64,000 nt of DNA. Source: Liolophura sinensis (Eukaryota; Mollusca; Polyplacophora; Chitonida; Chitonidae). Within the stretch, counting starts at the first letter, position 1; every line of letters begins with the position of its first letter. The position numbers were made by a program, and so were the translations under genes. The notes under the pieces were generated by a model. That model made no database searches and had not been told where the DNA came from. It saw nothing but the letters and a program-made list of their open reading frames with translations. Positions 10,226-21,135 of this stretch are shown here, piece after piece. The stretch is from NCBI RefSeq assembly GCF_032854445.1, contig NC_088300.1, positions 14,975,191 through 15,039,190 on the forward strand. The letters run 5' to 3'.

Positions 10226-12409
10226 TGCCCACACATGTTTCATGAAAGTTCTGTTTTCTGAAGTATGATTTGTTGATTTTGATACACCGTTGTTTCAAAA
10301 TAACGGTATGTGCTACGCAGAGTACGCCATGATCGATTTAGATAACACAGCCATGTAACTCCATATCGGCTTCACCTTGATGCAATGTTGTGTAGTCCTT
10401 GTCAGTCATGGTCTAACCTATTCGTGCCTATTTCCCTTAGTTTGACTACAACATTTTTAATATCAGAGAAGCTAAATGTAGATGTGGACATACGGAGGTG
10501 TTAAAGGGACACTTCAGGTGAAGAAAAACTTACATAGGCTTTTGCCCTCGTTCACAGTGTATTTGGAGGTATCGATACGGACGTGTAAAAGCCGGGATAT
10601 TCGAACTGAAAGAAATAGGCCTGCTTTCAGTACATACCAATACATGTAGAATTTTGCCATTATTTATTTTTTGTCAGCATGTTCTGTTTTAATACATTTA
10701 GAATCTTTTCTATAAGCGCTAGCTACTGTTTCCTAAAAATAATATTTAAGAATGATAATTTCTTCATGCCAAGATGCCGTCTTGTTAATATTAATGGAAA
10801 TATTATCTGATCACCAATTTGCACTGATGTCCCTCCTGTCTGGGGCCTACTAGTACCAGTACATAAACAGATGGTGTTGTTGTTGTTTTCAGAGAAACCA
10901 TTCCTGAGTTGAGAGGCGGGGTATCTTTGTGTCACTGAGACAGCTGCCTGAATCCACATATACATGTATACACTGCACTCTAACGAAGCATCATAGGCCT
11001 ACAAAGGACTTATTTACAGCTCTTCATTACATGTCATTCTCATGGAGTTAGCTCCTTTTAATGAATCCAAAACACAAAAAAAGCAATCTAAAAAACATTA
11101 ATGTCCACAATTTTTTTATGAAATTCTCAGTTGTGCAGCTCTTCCAAAATGAGAAAGGACGATTATTGAATTGTTTATTTCTGACTGCACTGTGAATAAT
11201 GGAATGGCATGAAACGTCAACAATAACTGAGTCATGATTGTATGATTTTATCAAAATATGAGTGAAGATGCTGGAAAGAAGCCCAGGCATATTTAGCAAA
11301 AATAAAACCGTGGCAAAAGTACTTGAAATTGGGTTTGGGTTTTTAATTATATTTTAAAATATTCCCTCCTTGCAGGCAGCTTGGTGACACAAAGATACCA
11401 TACCCTCAGTTCAACACAAAAGTTTGCCCAGTACAGTGTACGTGATTACGTTTTCGTCCAAAACAGCTTTCTAGTGAAACTTTTGTGCCAAGCCTGCTTT
11501 CATCAGTGTGGGAAGTTAGAGCTATCGCTATCTCTACATTTACATGTAGGCTTACTGTTGATGAGGGGGGACAACTATTAATTGCCCTGTTCACGCAGCA
11601 GTTAAAAGTTGCCTCCCCTCAAAGGTAAAATATGTTCATCTATAAGTACATATCTGATGTACATTGTGGTCTACTTTTTGCTTAGATCCATTTCGAAGAA
11701 TTGTGTAAACTGATGAGTCATTGTGACATCATTGTATGGTAAACAATTCTGTTTGTCATATGTGGGAAAGTTCATCAAAAACTTGCCAAAGGTCAGTGGT
11801 TTACCCTGAGCACTTTTGCCTCTGAACTGACTGACATTGAATAAGTGAAAAACTCCTCTGTATGGCATTAAACAGGTTAGACTGAAGGGTGATTGGTGCA
11901 CACTGTGTGTACCATAGACTACTTATTTACTCTAACAATTTGCCAAAAAAGGTGCATTTTAGAAACAAACAAACATCATAAAAGAGCACTAACTGGACAG
12001 AAAAAGTTGAATTCTAACGTTCAAACCCACTGGTTTATCAAGGGATTCATGCATTTAAACAGCTTGAAATTGCCTTTTATCTCAGCCGACATGGAAACTT
12101 GAGGTGTTCTCCACTAAGTCATATAGATATCTTTAATTCATAAGTGTTACAAGTAAACAGTCAGTGTGATGTGTAGGTATATGATAAAGTATGTACATGT
12201 ACATGCAGATATTAGTACATGTATGTAGTACAGGGCTGGAGATTTCTAGTCAAATATTCTCCTGTGAGGCCTGGCATGGAAAGCAAAAAGAGAAAGATGC
12301 TTAACCAATCATCTCATTTCCCCACTGTAACTCTTCTTGAGACCTTGGTGAAGACAGTCAATGATTCATGATGCTCGTGTGGTTGATACTCAGTGTAACA
12401 TTATTTGCA

Positions 12410-12580
12410 GACCAACCGACCGATAAGGTGTGCATATCTCACGTGGAGAAGGTTGTTAATAACATGCCAATGGTTGATGGTTTATCCTGGACACTCAAGT
12501 TTCATCCACCTATAAAACTTAGTGCCATTGTATGTTAAGTGCGAATTTATCGAGGTGTTAAACAACAAATAAATGTTACC
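12410..12580 (+). mobile_element. Degenerate SINE remnant, probably family B
   Basis: Weak similarity to the family B 3' part: a 'CCAATGGTTGATGGTTTATC' stretch resembling the Gly/Cys-rich body, then 'GTTAAGTGCGAATTTATCGA' and 'GGTGTTAAACAACAAATAAATG' resembling the tail. It is strongly diverged. Confidence 0.45.
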
Positions 12581-12650
12581 AAATAAATTATCATTCATCT
12601 TGTTCAAGAATGAATTTTTTTAAGTTGCTTATTCTCTCAAACTAAATAAC

Positions 12651-13020
12651 CGGCCCGGATAGCACAGTTGGTAGAGCGTCCGCTTCGGGACCGGTAGATC
12701 CAGGATCAATCCTTGATCGAGTCACACCTAAGACTTTAACAGAGGAAGTTGTAACTTCCTCGCTTGGCGTTCAGCATGAAGGGGATAGTGCAACGACTGG
12801 TTGACCTATATCAGTATAATGGCTCGGGCGGGGCGGCTTACTTGCCTTCGGTAAGTCGTCTCAGTGAAGCAGCACTAAATAAAAGAGCGGTGGAAATCCG
12901 TCCTGCAACAAGGAGGCACATTACACGTACATGCACCCTAATGATTCCTTCGTCGTCATATGACTGAAAAATTGTTGAGTACGACGTTAAACCCCAAGCA
13001 CTCACTCACTCACTCACTCA
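12651..13020 (+). mobile_element. Full-length tRNA-derived SINE, family A
   Basis: It starts CGGCCCGGATAGCACAGTTGG, containing a pol III A box (TAGCACAGTTGG), followed about 35 bases on by a B-box-like GGATCAATCCT. A non-tRNA body and an (ACTC)n tail follow. It is flanked by a 13-bp target-site duplication, CTCAAACTAAATA, at 12636-12648 and 13017-13029 (the right copy overlaps the tail). The intact head, tail and duplication mean a fairly recent insertion. Confidence 0.92.
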
Positions 13021-13139
13021 AACTAAATACAATGAATTAAATGAATTGAAATGCTTAATCAGTTTGAAAGCTCATGGAATGGGGGACGAAAGCAAACATC
13101 CACTTACATTCCAACTGCCTAAAATTAATTTCCATTTTA

Positions 13140-13270
13140 TTTAATACTTAATCTGTGGTCCCTGTGAGTTCGGGTTCTACTCAGTTTTCTTCCACCATAC
13201 TCTTGGCAGCCATCCTATAAGTGAAATATTCTTGAGTAGGACATAAACCACCAATCAGATAAATAAAAAA
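13140..13270 (+). mobile_element. SINE family B, 3' part
   Basis: Diverged family B body: 'GTGAGTTCGGGTTCTACTC', 'CACCATACTCTTGGCAGCC', a TATAAGTGAAATATTCTTGA motif, 'GTAGGACATAAACCACCAAT' and a terminal AAATAAAA tail. Confidence 0.75.
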
Positions 13271-13361
13271 AATTGACTCCGTCTGCCCAGGTACAATCCC
13301 TGCCCATGGAATGTACATGTACTAGATCTGTCATGAAATATAACATTGTTTGTCCTCACAG

Positions 13362-13418
13362 AACTACTCAGAGATTAGCATAACGTTAGAGGAACCAGGA
13401 AACATGTATGGATTACAG
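13362..13418 (+). CDS. Receptor tyrosine kinase, fibronectin III domain 2, exon 10
   Basis: A 57-bp phase 0-0 exon between CCTCACAG and CAG|GTAGGC. It encodes NYSEISITLEEPGNMYGLQ, equivalent in position and size to the exon at 8930. NYS is a possible N-glycosylation site. Confidence 0.83.
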
Positions 13419-13527
13419 GTAGGCAGCATTTGCAGTTAGAAACCAATGAGAAATACACATGATTTGTGCTTTTATTATACAATATATATCATATACTGAG
13501 AGCTATAGATGACTATTTTCCCCTTAA

Positions 13528-13645
<118 letters not shown>

Positions 13646-13806
13646 GTGCTCAGATGTATTAAACATCTTCAAATTTCTGTGTAAAAAAAAAATATCTACT
13701 GGTTAATGTTAAAGGCTAAGGGTAAGTCAAGAGTCATAGTTTCCAAATCAAGCATGTCGGGTAAAAAGGGAATGCTAGTTGTTTGTACATGTATGTCCAT
13801 TTTCAG

Positions 13807-13897
13807 TTAATTATGCTTCACTCACCTGTGGTTAATGACTCAGAAGTGGAATGGAATACAACAGAAATCCTTCAGTTTGCTGCTCCTCAACCTTCAG
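13807..13897 (+). CDS. Receptor tyrosine kinase, fibronectin III domain 2, exon 11
   Basis: The acceptor is TTTTCAG and the donor TCAG|GTAATA; it runs from phase 0 to phase 1. It encodes LIMLHSPVVNDSEVEWNTTE and ILQFAAPQPS, the last strands of domain 2. Glycosylation motifs NDS and NTT are present. Confidence 0.83.
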
Positions 13898-14417
13898 GTA
13901 ATAAAATCAAAACCAGACAGGTTTGTCAAATTTTACTGTGATCCCAGCAAAAAAATGGCTGATAAAAATAACATATAGTATGATATATTATGCTTATTCA
14001 CTCAGTGTTAATCTCATCTTATGGACGTCTGGTTTACATAGCTCTAAAAAAACTGACCATATAGGCCTAGGTATAGATTGCAAGTTATCTCCCCTTAGTC
14101 CACATGAATTTTTTAGTTACTCCCCTTTATTTGCAGTTTTGGTATTAATTATAAAAAAAAAACAAAAAAAAAAAATCATGAACAGCATATTGTGTTTTGT
14201 TGGGTGTCTTTTGATATGATATCCCCATAAGACAGCACTATGAAATGTCATGGCAGTGAGAAGAAATCATTGTCAGGATTTATCCCAATAACACTATTTT
14301 ATAAAGAAAGATAACTTCGAACTACAAGCTTACAAACAAATAAGACATAATCTTGAACATTTCTAGATAACGGGGTGTACAATTTCATGATGTATGATGT
14401 TTGTGTTCTATTGGCAG

Positions 14418-14540
14418 ATTCTGGTCAGTCAGGGGCTCCCTACTCTGCCAGCAGCACTGACTCCACCCCTGACAGTTCCGATACACTAACAGGCCTGGAG
14501 AACACCAAGGGGATGGAGGAACTCACACACAACCAGAATA
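14418..14540 (+). CDS. Receptor tyrosine kinase, Ser/Thr-rich stalk, exon 12
   Basis: The acceptor is TTGGCAG and the donor AATA|GTAATG; it runs from phase 1 to phase 1. It encodes an acidic, Ser/Thr-rich linker (SGQSGAPYSASSTDSTPDSS, then DTLTGLENTKGMEELTHNQN) between the fibronectin domains and the membrane. Such stalks are often O-glycosylated or cut by proteases; neither is shown here. Confidence 0.78.
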
Positions 14541-14624
14541 GTAATGATGTCTCTTCTTAGATATAAAGTTCATGTGTTACACATCTGTTCTTGACAGAAA
14601 TCATAGAGCCTTAATTGGGAACTC

Positions 14625-14765
14625 TGTCACTGATTGGTTGATTGGTTTGTGTTTAACACTGTCCTCAAGAATGTTCACTTATATGATGGCAACTAGGTTT
14701 ATGGGTGGAGGAAACCAGAGTGTCCAGAAAATACTCCGTGGGAATACCCCTGTAGATGTACAAGC
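14625..14765 (-). mobile_element. SINE family B, 3' part, reverse
   Basis: Diverged reverse copy: TTGATTGGTTTGTGTTTAAC, CTCAAGAATGTTCACTTATA, TGGCAACTAGGTTTATGGGT and GGAGGAAACCAGAGTG. Confidence 0.7.
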
Positions 14766-15264
14766 CCATGTATATATAAATTATCTACATGTCACCATTC
14801 TGATTGGATGCATGTCTTATGCAGAATAAATATACCACAGAAAAGACAGTAACATTGTAATGGACAGAAGGCATACTCATATTTCCTAAAAATCTTGATT
14901 CAACCTTAACACAAAATTGATTAATACTGAAGAAGTCAAAGTATGTCCACACAATTTGAACTGTATGAAAACTACTTGGAGATTCCTTTACAGCCTCATC
15001 ATTACTACTGAACCCATGTACGATTAAAAATCTAAAACAGTATCTCAAAATACAGATTTCTGACAAAGGGATTGAATTTCACACTAAAACTCCAAATGGA
15101 TTTATTTTCGCCTGCCTTAATCAGTGACGCCAAGGTTGTCCTTCATTAAGCTTGCTACTTCCAGAGTGAAGAAAGAATCTCAGCCAAAGGCTCCAGTGAA
15201 GCTTTTATTAAAGCCATCTGTTAACACATCTGTAGAATCTGTACAGTTCATGTTTTGCTTTCAG

Positions 15265-15457
15265 ATGATATGGGTCAGCACTACTTGGTTGTTGAAATCG
15301 TCGTACCATGTGCAGCGATCCTTGTCCTTGTCACAGCTTCCATGCTGGTGGTGCACAGGAAACAGAAACGGCCTCGGTTAGAACAGAGCGTACTCAGGGG
15401 TAGCCATGATGACAGTGACCGCTACAATACAATCCGTTTTACCCACGATTCTGCACA
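15265..15457 (+). CDS. Receptor tyrosine kinase, transmembrane exon 13
   Basis: The acceptor is GCTTTCAG and the donor GCACA|GTAGGT; it runs from phase 1 to phase 2. It encodes a single membrane helix (LVVEIVVPCAAILVLVTASM) followed by a basic stop-transfer sequence (HRKQKRPR), so the N-terminus is outside. The juxtamembrane part contains Tyr in DRYNTIRF, a possible phosphorylation site. Reading through the donor gives an in-frame TAG at once, so an intron-retaining transcript would end just inside the membrane. Confidence 0.88.
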
Positions 15458-15831
15458 GTAGGTTGGCCAAATCACACTTATATATTTTAGTCCTGTTTGT
15501 TTCAGTAGAACATTGGAGTTGTTTGATCACTCTGTATGACAGCAATGTATATGTGTTTTATGCTTTGAAGTGCATATATTTATACATGTTTTGCACAATG
15601 TAATTTTTCCATGCTTTCAATAACATTCGTATCATATTTTAATATTTGCATGCTTTGCAGTATATTTTACATTGTTTTGAAAAGATTATGCTGGGTAAAC
15701 TATAAATAAACTTTCAGTTTTCTGTGTGCTCTGAAGTTATCCAATCCAACCTATAACATTTCAGGTTCAAAAATAAAATCCATAGAAAGTAGAAACTGAA
15801 GGCAATCCTTTATATACACAAAGAATCAAGA

Positions 15832-15962
15832 AGTTATGTATTTATTTACTTATTATTTATTTCATTTTTGTTTTATGTCATACTCAAGAATATCTGGCTC
15901 ATACAAGGGCTGTCAACATTATAGTGGGAGGAAATTGGGCAAAGCCTGGGGGAAACCCATGG
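15832..15962 (-). mobile_element. SINE family B, 3' part, reverse
   Basis: Reverse copy with an AT-rich leader, ATGTCATACTCAAGAATATC, GCTGTCAACATTATAGTGGG and AGGAAATTGGGCAAAGCCTG. It directly abuts the MITE that starts at 15969. Confidence 0.78.
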
Positions 15963-15968
15963 CAATGT

Positions 15969-16198
15969 GGGCCCAGTTGTTCGAAAGTTTATTAGCTAAT
16001 AATATTGGAATTAACTCATATTTTATATTTAAATTTTAAGTCAAACTCAGCAGCAAAGTTAAAGTATAACAGCAGAGGTTTTAGTTCATATTTAATATAC
16101 TGGCATGCAATTTTTTTATGCTAAGTACAAAATTGAAGACTTGACTTAAAGTTAATTCTGGTATTAAGTCTTAAACCAGTTTAGAACAACTGAGCCCC
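15969..16198. mobile_element. MITE with GGGCCCAGTTGTTC-type ends
   Basis: The left end is GGGCCCAGTTGTTCGAAAGT. The right end, read in reverse, is GGGGCTCAGTTGTTCTAAAC. The interior is AT-rich and partly self-complementary (TTAAGTC / GACTTAA). A related copy lies at 58175-58316, so this is a dispersed family. It lies just upstream of the first kinase exon, inside the intron. Confidence 0.8.
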
Positions 16199-16323
16199 GC
16201 GAATTAGTGGCAGACCTTCCACGGAGACACTATGTAAGATATAATAAAGCATTATTGAATAAAAGTGCCATGACTCTGGCCACATTGACAGTTATTGTGT
16301 TTACTCTTTTCTTTCTGTTGTAG

Positions 16324-16553
16324 ACTCACTTCACCTGGTGAATCATCTGTCACAGTAACGCCTGATAAATGGGAAATCCCTCGTATATGTCTGGAGACAG
16401 GGCCTGTACTTGGAACTGGAGCCTTTGGACAGGTTGTCAAGGGGCGTGTTAGTAGGAGTGGTCTGTCATATGAGCTCTTTCAATCATCTGTCAGGCCAGC
16501 TGACTCCAGTAGCTCCACAGACATGATAACTGTTGCAATCAAAATGCTACAAG
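16324..16553 (+). CDS. Receptor tyrosine kinase, kinase N-lobe with glycine loop, exon 14
   Basis: The acceptor is TGTTGTAG and the donor CAAG|GTGAAC; it runs from phase 2 to phase 1. It encodes the kinase start DKWEIPRICLETGPVLGTGA, continuing FGQVVKG, so the ATP-binding loop is GTGAFG. The beta-3 VAIK follows with its ATP-anchoring Lys. Between strands 2 and 3 lies an extra Ser-rich stretch of about 20 residues (SSVRPADSSSSTDM). The W-E-x-P-R lead-in is characteristic of FGFR, RET and Cad96Ca-type kinases. Confidence 0.95.
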
Positions 16554-16982
16554 GTGAACACCTTAGCTTCAGTTTAATTGTTACTTAATTACTGGTATGT
16601 GAAATATCCAAGAGTGGTTGAATCCACAAGGAGTAAAGAGTTATACCCCTTGAGTCTGTTTAGGAAGGAGAGTTATCCCCCTTGTTTTATTTATGTTCCT
16701 TGGATATCAAGCCTGCATGGGGGCTCTGACTGCGTAATGGCTCTAGATTTTTTTATTACATCCCAACCAGTGAAGAAAATCCATTGTGCAAGTAGCTTAC
16801 AAGTTTACCAAGATGTATCGGACTTTTTCTCCCAATATTTCAATGTAATGGGATGAGAAATGACTGACTTACTGACTGACTGTGTACAGTGGCTACGTTC
16901 TTATCAACCACTTATAAAATGAAGCATGCTTTGAATTTTTCCAATTTGTCATTGAACAGAATTTCTGTGGTAATATTTTCAG

Positions 16983-17176
16983 AGGACATTGAAGACTGTT
17001 ACAGGCAGGATTTTCTGAAGGAAATAAAGCTGATGAAGAATATTGGTTGTCATAGTAACATTGTGAGCATGCTGGGATGTTGTACACTTGATGACCCTGT
17101 GTGTCTGGTTGTGGAACATGTGCCTTATGGAGACCTTCTTTCTTACCTGAGAGATATACGTGTCAGCTACACACAG
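16983..17176 (+). CDS. Receptor tyrosine kinase, helix C to hinge, exon 15
   Basis: The acceptor is TATTTTCAG and the donor ACAG|GTGAGT; it runs from phase 1 to phase 0. The helix C motif FLKEIKLMKNIG carries the Glu that pairs with the beta-3 Lys. HSNIVSMLGCC follows, then the hinge LVVEHVPYGDLLSYLR. The residue before EH is Val, the gatekeeper position, as in FGF receptors. Confidence 0.95.
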
Positions 17177-17663
17177 GTGAGTTCAAACACAGGTGTTTAT
17201 ACCCACTCAAGATTTCACATATTTGAAGATAGCCATTCTTGTTTTCAAAACTTACAATTATACAACTACTACTATGCAGGTTGAATCCAGGCTTTGGACA
17301 AGGTAATCCTATTTGCAGACTCAACAGTTTGCTCCTAACCAAAGACTACCTCGTTCATTCAACATTTTTTTGTTGTCAGTTATTGACCTCAGATCAGTGA
17401 TGTCACCGCTTCAAATCCAGGAGCAGATTTAAGTGCCAAAGGGTGCTGGTTTATTCTGCGTTTATTCTCAGTTTCTTGTGGCGAGCCATAAACCTCACCA
17501 CCATCTGTGCAGTACTGAGTGTGATTTAATAAATGTATGATGAATAAACATTCCACAGAAATAATGTCAGTAAAGCTGTCGAATAAGACTTTTGATGTAC
17601 AGTTATCAAGATAATATCAGGCCATTCAGATATATGAAGAAGATATATGTTTGCGTTTATCAG

Positions 17664-17759
17664 GGTGAGAAGGCTACAAATGACTATGCTAATATGGCAC
17701 CAGTACAGCTAACATCTTTGGACCTTCTCTCATTTGCACGTCAAATTGCAGTAGGAATG
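17664..17759 (+). CDS. Receptor tyrosine kinase, kinase insert and helix E, exon 16
   Basis: A 96-bp phase 0-0 exon between TTTATCAG and ATG|GTACGT. It encodes a short kinase insert (GEKATNDYANMAPVQLTSLD) with a Tyr in DYANM, a possible SH2-docking motif, followed by LLSFARQIAVGM of helix E. The insert length resembles FGFR or Tie rather than the long PDGFR/VEGFR insert. Confidence 0.92.
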
Positions 17760-18742
17760 GTACGTATAGAAATTGTGTGAAATGGAAGAAAATTTTTTCT
17801 GCAAAAGCGTGATTTCAGAGATTTAATTTTTCGCTTCGTGGCCAGCTTTATAATCAAAATGTATTCTAACTGCCATGTGTGTCTGTTTATTTGTCTATAA
17901 TAAAGTGTAAACATTAGTGGAATTGTTCGCACCACTTTGTTAGCCTGTGGAAAACAAGCATTTTGGGACATTATGTTACCTTTATGATCCTCTATCTCTG
18001 GTCAGAGTCTGTTTTACTCATCACATTTCATTATTTTCAATTATTTGTATGTGGCTTCAAGAAACTGCTTGTGCTTGTCATACTAAAATCTACTCAAACT
18101 ATTCCCAATCATGAGGTGAATCAGACAGTCCTCCAGTAAGCTGCCCTGGGCATATCTCACAAGTGAAGAATATATGGAATATAAATATCCTAATGTTTTA
18201 CACAAGGATGCGATATCCTGAACATATTTGTAACCGTTTTCTGTTTCCGTACTATATTGAAAATTGTACAGCTTTATTTTCACTTATGACCAGCAAAAGT
18301 TCAGTGGGGAACTTCTTCATGTCAGTCTGGTGACAGAAGGCAATGCCAATTTAAATTGTTGTTTTACAGGCAGAATAAATTTTTATTCAGTGTCCGGTAT
18401 AAAACAATAGTAAAATTTGAAAATCATCCAATTTTTTCAAAGTTTGGGCTGTCAGAGAAATTTTCACTGTTGAAGACTTGCTTACATGATCAGAAAGCCT
18501 TGACAAATAGGGAATTCATAAAAACCTCAGGATCAGACAAAATAAAAAGTAGGTGAATTTTCAGTTTTATTTTCATACTATTTTGGGCCTTTTCATGTTT
18601 CTGACCTGTACAATAAAATATAAAATTGGTATCACCTAAGCTTACTTTAATATATTCAATTTCTAAGCCAAGCACTTGGTACTTATACAGTCCTCACGAA
18701 CACAAGACCCATTGTGTGTTGTAATTGTTTTTATGCCTGTAG

Positions 18743-18957
18743 GAGTTCCTGTCTCAGAAAGGTTATGTTCACCGGGACCTGGCAGCCCGTAATGTTTTGG
18801 TAGGGGAGAATAAAACTCTGAAAATCGGTGATTTTGGCCTGACACGTTTTGTATACGATGATAAGGTATATGTGAACAGACGAGGTGGAAAACTGCCCAT
18901 TAAGTGGATGTCCATTGAGGCTATATTTGACATGACCTTCTCTTCAGCCAGTGATGT
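18743..18957 (+). CDS. Receptor tyrosine kinase, catalytic and activation loops, exon 17
   Basis: The acceptor is GCCTGTAG and the donor GATGT|GTAAGT; it runs from phase 0 to phase 2. It carries HRDLAARN (catalytic Asp; the AAR form marks receptor tyrosine kinases), the DFG metal-binding triplet, and an activation loop with two tyrosines ([15 protein letters not shown]). KLPIKWM is the tyrosine-kinase substrate-pocket signature. The usual APE triplet reads SIE, keeping the structural Glu. All catalytic residues are present, so the kinase should be active. Confidence 0.96.
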
Positions 18958-19484
18958 GTAAGTACAGTTGTTCATGTATAAAAGGTGGTGGCTGGCACAT
19001 TCTGTTGAAATGATTTGAATCTTTTGTACTTGAATGAAACCCCTTTTGGATGTATAGCTAAACCTTTTGATGTAATTTTCTTTCTCTTAAAATAGGAAGT
19101 GACAGTATGTGGCAAGTAAATATGCTGTGATATTTTAAGACAATGTAACTCACAATCTGACCGCAGTGGTTAACCAGATGCTTTGAATCACCGTTCAAAT
19201 AAATAAATAAACAAATAAATAAATTTATTTAAATAAATTTATTTGTGTCTTGAAATTTTTGCCAGAAGGAATTTTTTCTAAAGTTTGAGAGGTTTGCTCT
19301 TTGAAAACTGGTGAAATTAGTCTCTAGGTAGCCAGAACTGTCTATGTAGCTCTTTACCCCAACTGATACACTTACTGTACCTTCCATCTTATCAAAGCAA
19401 ATGTATTTACATGTAATAAAGGTATTCATTTTTATTCGTTTTATAAATTCTCACATTTCACTGTTTTGCTTCTCTCCCACTCAG

Positions 19485-19622
19485 CTGGTCATTTGGGGTG
19501 GTGATGTTTGAAATCTCTACATTAGGAGGCAGCCCATATCCCACCCTGGATAGTACAGAACTGTTAGCTGAGCTAAGGAGGGGGTGGAGAATGCCCATCC
19601 CTGATGGCTGCTCCCCACAACT
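19485..19622 (+). CDS. Receptor tyrosine kinase, C-lobe exon 18
   Basis: The acceptor is CCACTCAG and the donor CAACT|GTGAGT; it runs from phase 2 to phase 2. It encodes WSFGVVMFEISTLGGSPYP, ELRRGWRMPIPDGC and SPQL, subdomains IX-X. The split Leu codon is completed by the exon at 37808, over 18 kb away. Confidence 0.95.
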
Positions 19623-19874
19623 GTGAGTCCATAAGAATTTAGCTTAAATTCATGTCTTGATAGATTCCTCTGGTAGAATTTAAATCTGCCATATAAATAA
19701 AATTTAAATGTAAATTTCATATATTCGCTATGCAGGTCTTGGAACTCTGGTTAGGAGTCTCCCTGGCCTGGTTTTTAGGGTGCTGGCACAGAATAGTGAC
19801 CAAGGAGTCTCTCGCCAATGTGATAGCTGTGAGTTCAAGTACAGCTCATGTTGACTTCCTCTCCAGTTGTATAT

Positions 19875-20006
19875 GGTATACCTGCAGATGGTTGTGGGTT
19901 CCCTGTGGGCTATGCCCAGTCTTCACCCACTGCAATGTTGGCCTCCATTGTATAAGTCAAATATTCCTTAGTAAAGCACCAATCAAATAAATAAATAAAT
20001 AAATAA
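19875..20006 (+). mobile_element. SINE family B, 3' part
   Basis: Family B body: 'CTGCAGATGGTTGTGGGTTC', 'CCACTGCAATGTTGGCCTCC', a TATAAGTCAAATATTCCTTA motif, AAAGCACCAATC and an (AAATA)n tail. Confidence 0.8.
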
Positions 20007-21135
20007 ATTGTAACTCTGGACTGTAAAATATTTTTATACAGATGTATAAATCTCTAAAAGAGGCTATATTGCTGATGTTTGGCAAAAAAATCATCAGTAT
20101 AAATGCAGTGAATTTTTGGCCATAGTTTTAAAAAAAAATCCCAATAATTACCTTTCAGAATGTATCAGCCTCTTCTGTGCAAATTTTACATTTCAAAACT
20201 GATATTACTAATAATAATTTAAAATGCATTCGTAAAATGCATCTCCCACTGCAATATAATTTTATTTGGAAAAACTGCTAAACCCTTTCAGATTACTACA
20301 GTTACTCTGCCTTTATTTACTCTGCCTTTATTTACTCTGCCTTTAGTTAACTGATCCAACTATTCTTTACAATTAATTGAAATCCTCTAGTTACTATGTG
20401 CGTTCAATTCCTGCACTTACCCGCTCTTTACTTTAGCTACTGTGTTTTAATATGCAACTATTTTTTTATCTTCTGGTTTTATGTATGTTGTTCATTTGCT
20501 CTTGTTTTGAGTGACAGTCTCAGTCAAGGTGAGTCTAAAGGGGAATCCCCCAGCGCCTAAGTGCTGGGGCCTGGATATTCTCACAGGAGGCAGTCAGATT
20601 TATAGTCTGCTCTGTTTGTAATGTTCCATTAGGGCTAGAGTATTTATCACACCCTTTCCCCTACCCCAACGCCCCTTCGACCTCCACCACTTTCTGCCTC
20701 TAGTCCTCACACCAGCTGGCCATTTAACAAGTCCATCCATCTGCCAGCAAACTCTCAGACCCTGGAAGGCTGCCATTGGTGAATGGTTTTTGAAGAAAAA
20801 GTACAAAAATATGTTTAAACAAGGATGGAGTTGTCATCATTTCTTCTATAAATACATGTTACTAGGGATGGCCTGACTGAGCTCTATTTATACTAATGTG
20901 GTATATCTAAATAGTTGGCTCCCAGCTGTTTTCACACATATTACCTGACAAAATGGACTGGGATTTGAAGAGGCAATCTCAGATCTTGCCTGACTTATCA
21001 CATCACACCATACACTAACATATTGCCCTGGAAGGGGCATCCATTCTATATCTGTTAACATGTCTTCAGAAGTTTGCTTGTTGCACTCTAAATTGAAATA
21101 TGTGTACACTTAATTTGTACACACTTCAGAATGGC

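Larger units (their letters stand above)
10226..13361 (+). other. Intron remainder without a recognised gene
   Basis: This is the rest of the intron between 9979 and 13362. Apart from the SINEs listed separately at 12410, 12651 and 13140, it holds AT-rich sequence, TACATG-rich stretches and short ORFs with no family resemblance. I see no exon candidate with matching phase. Confidence 0.6.

Noticed and set aside
12651-12725. Functional tRNA gene
   Set aside because: A and B boxes are present, but the cloverleaf is diverged and the sequence continues into a SINE body.
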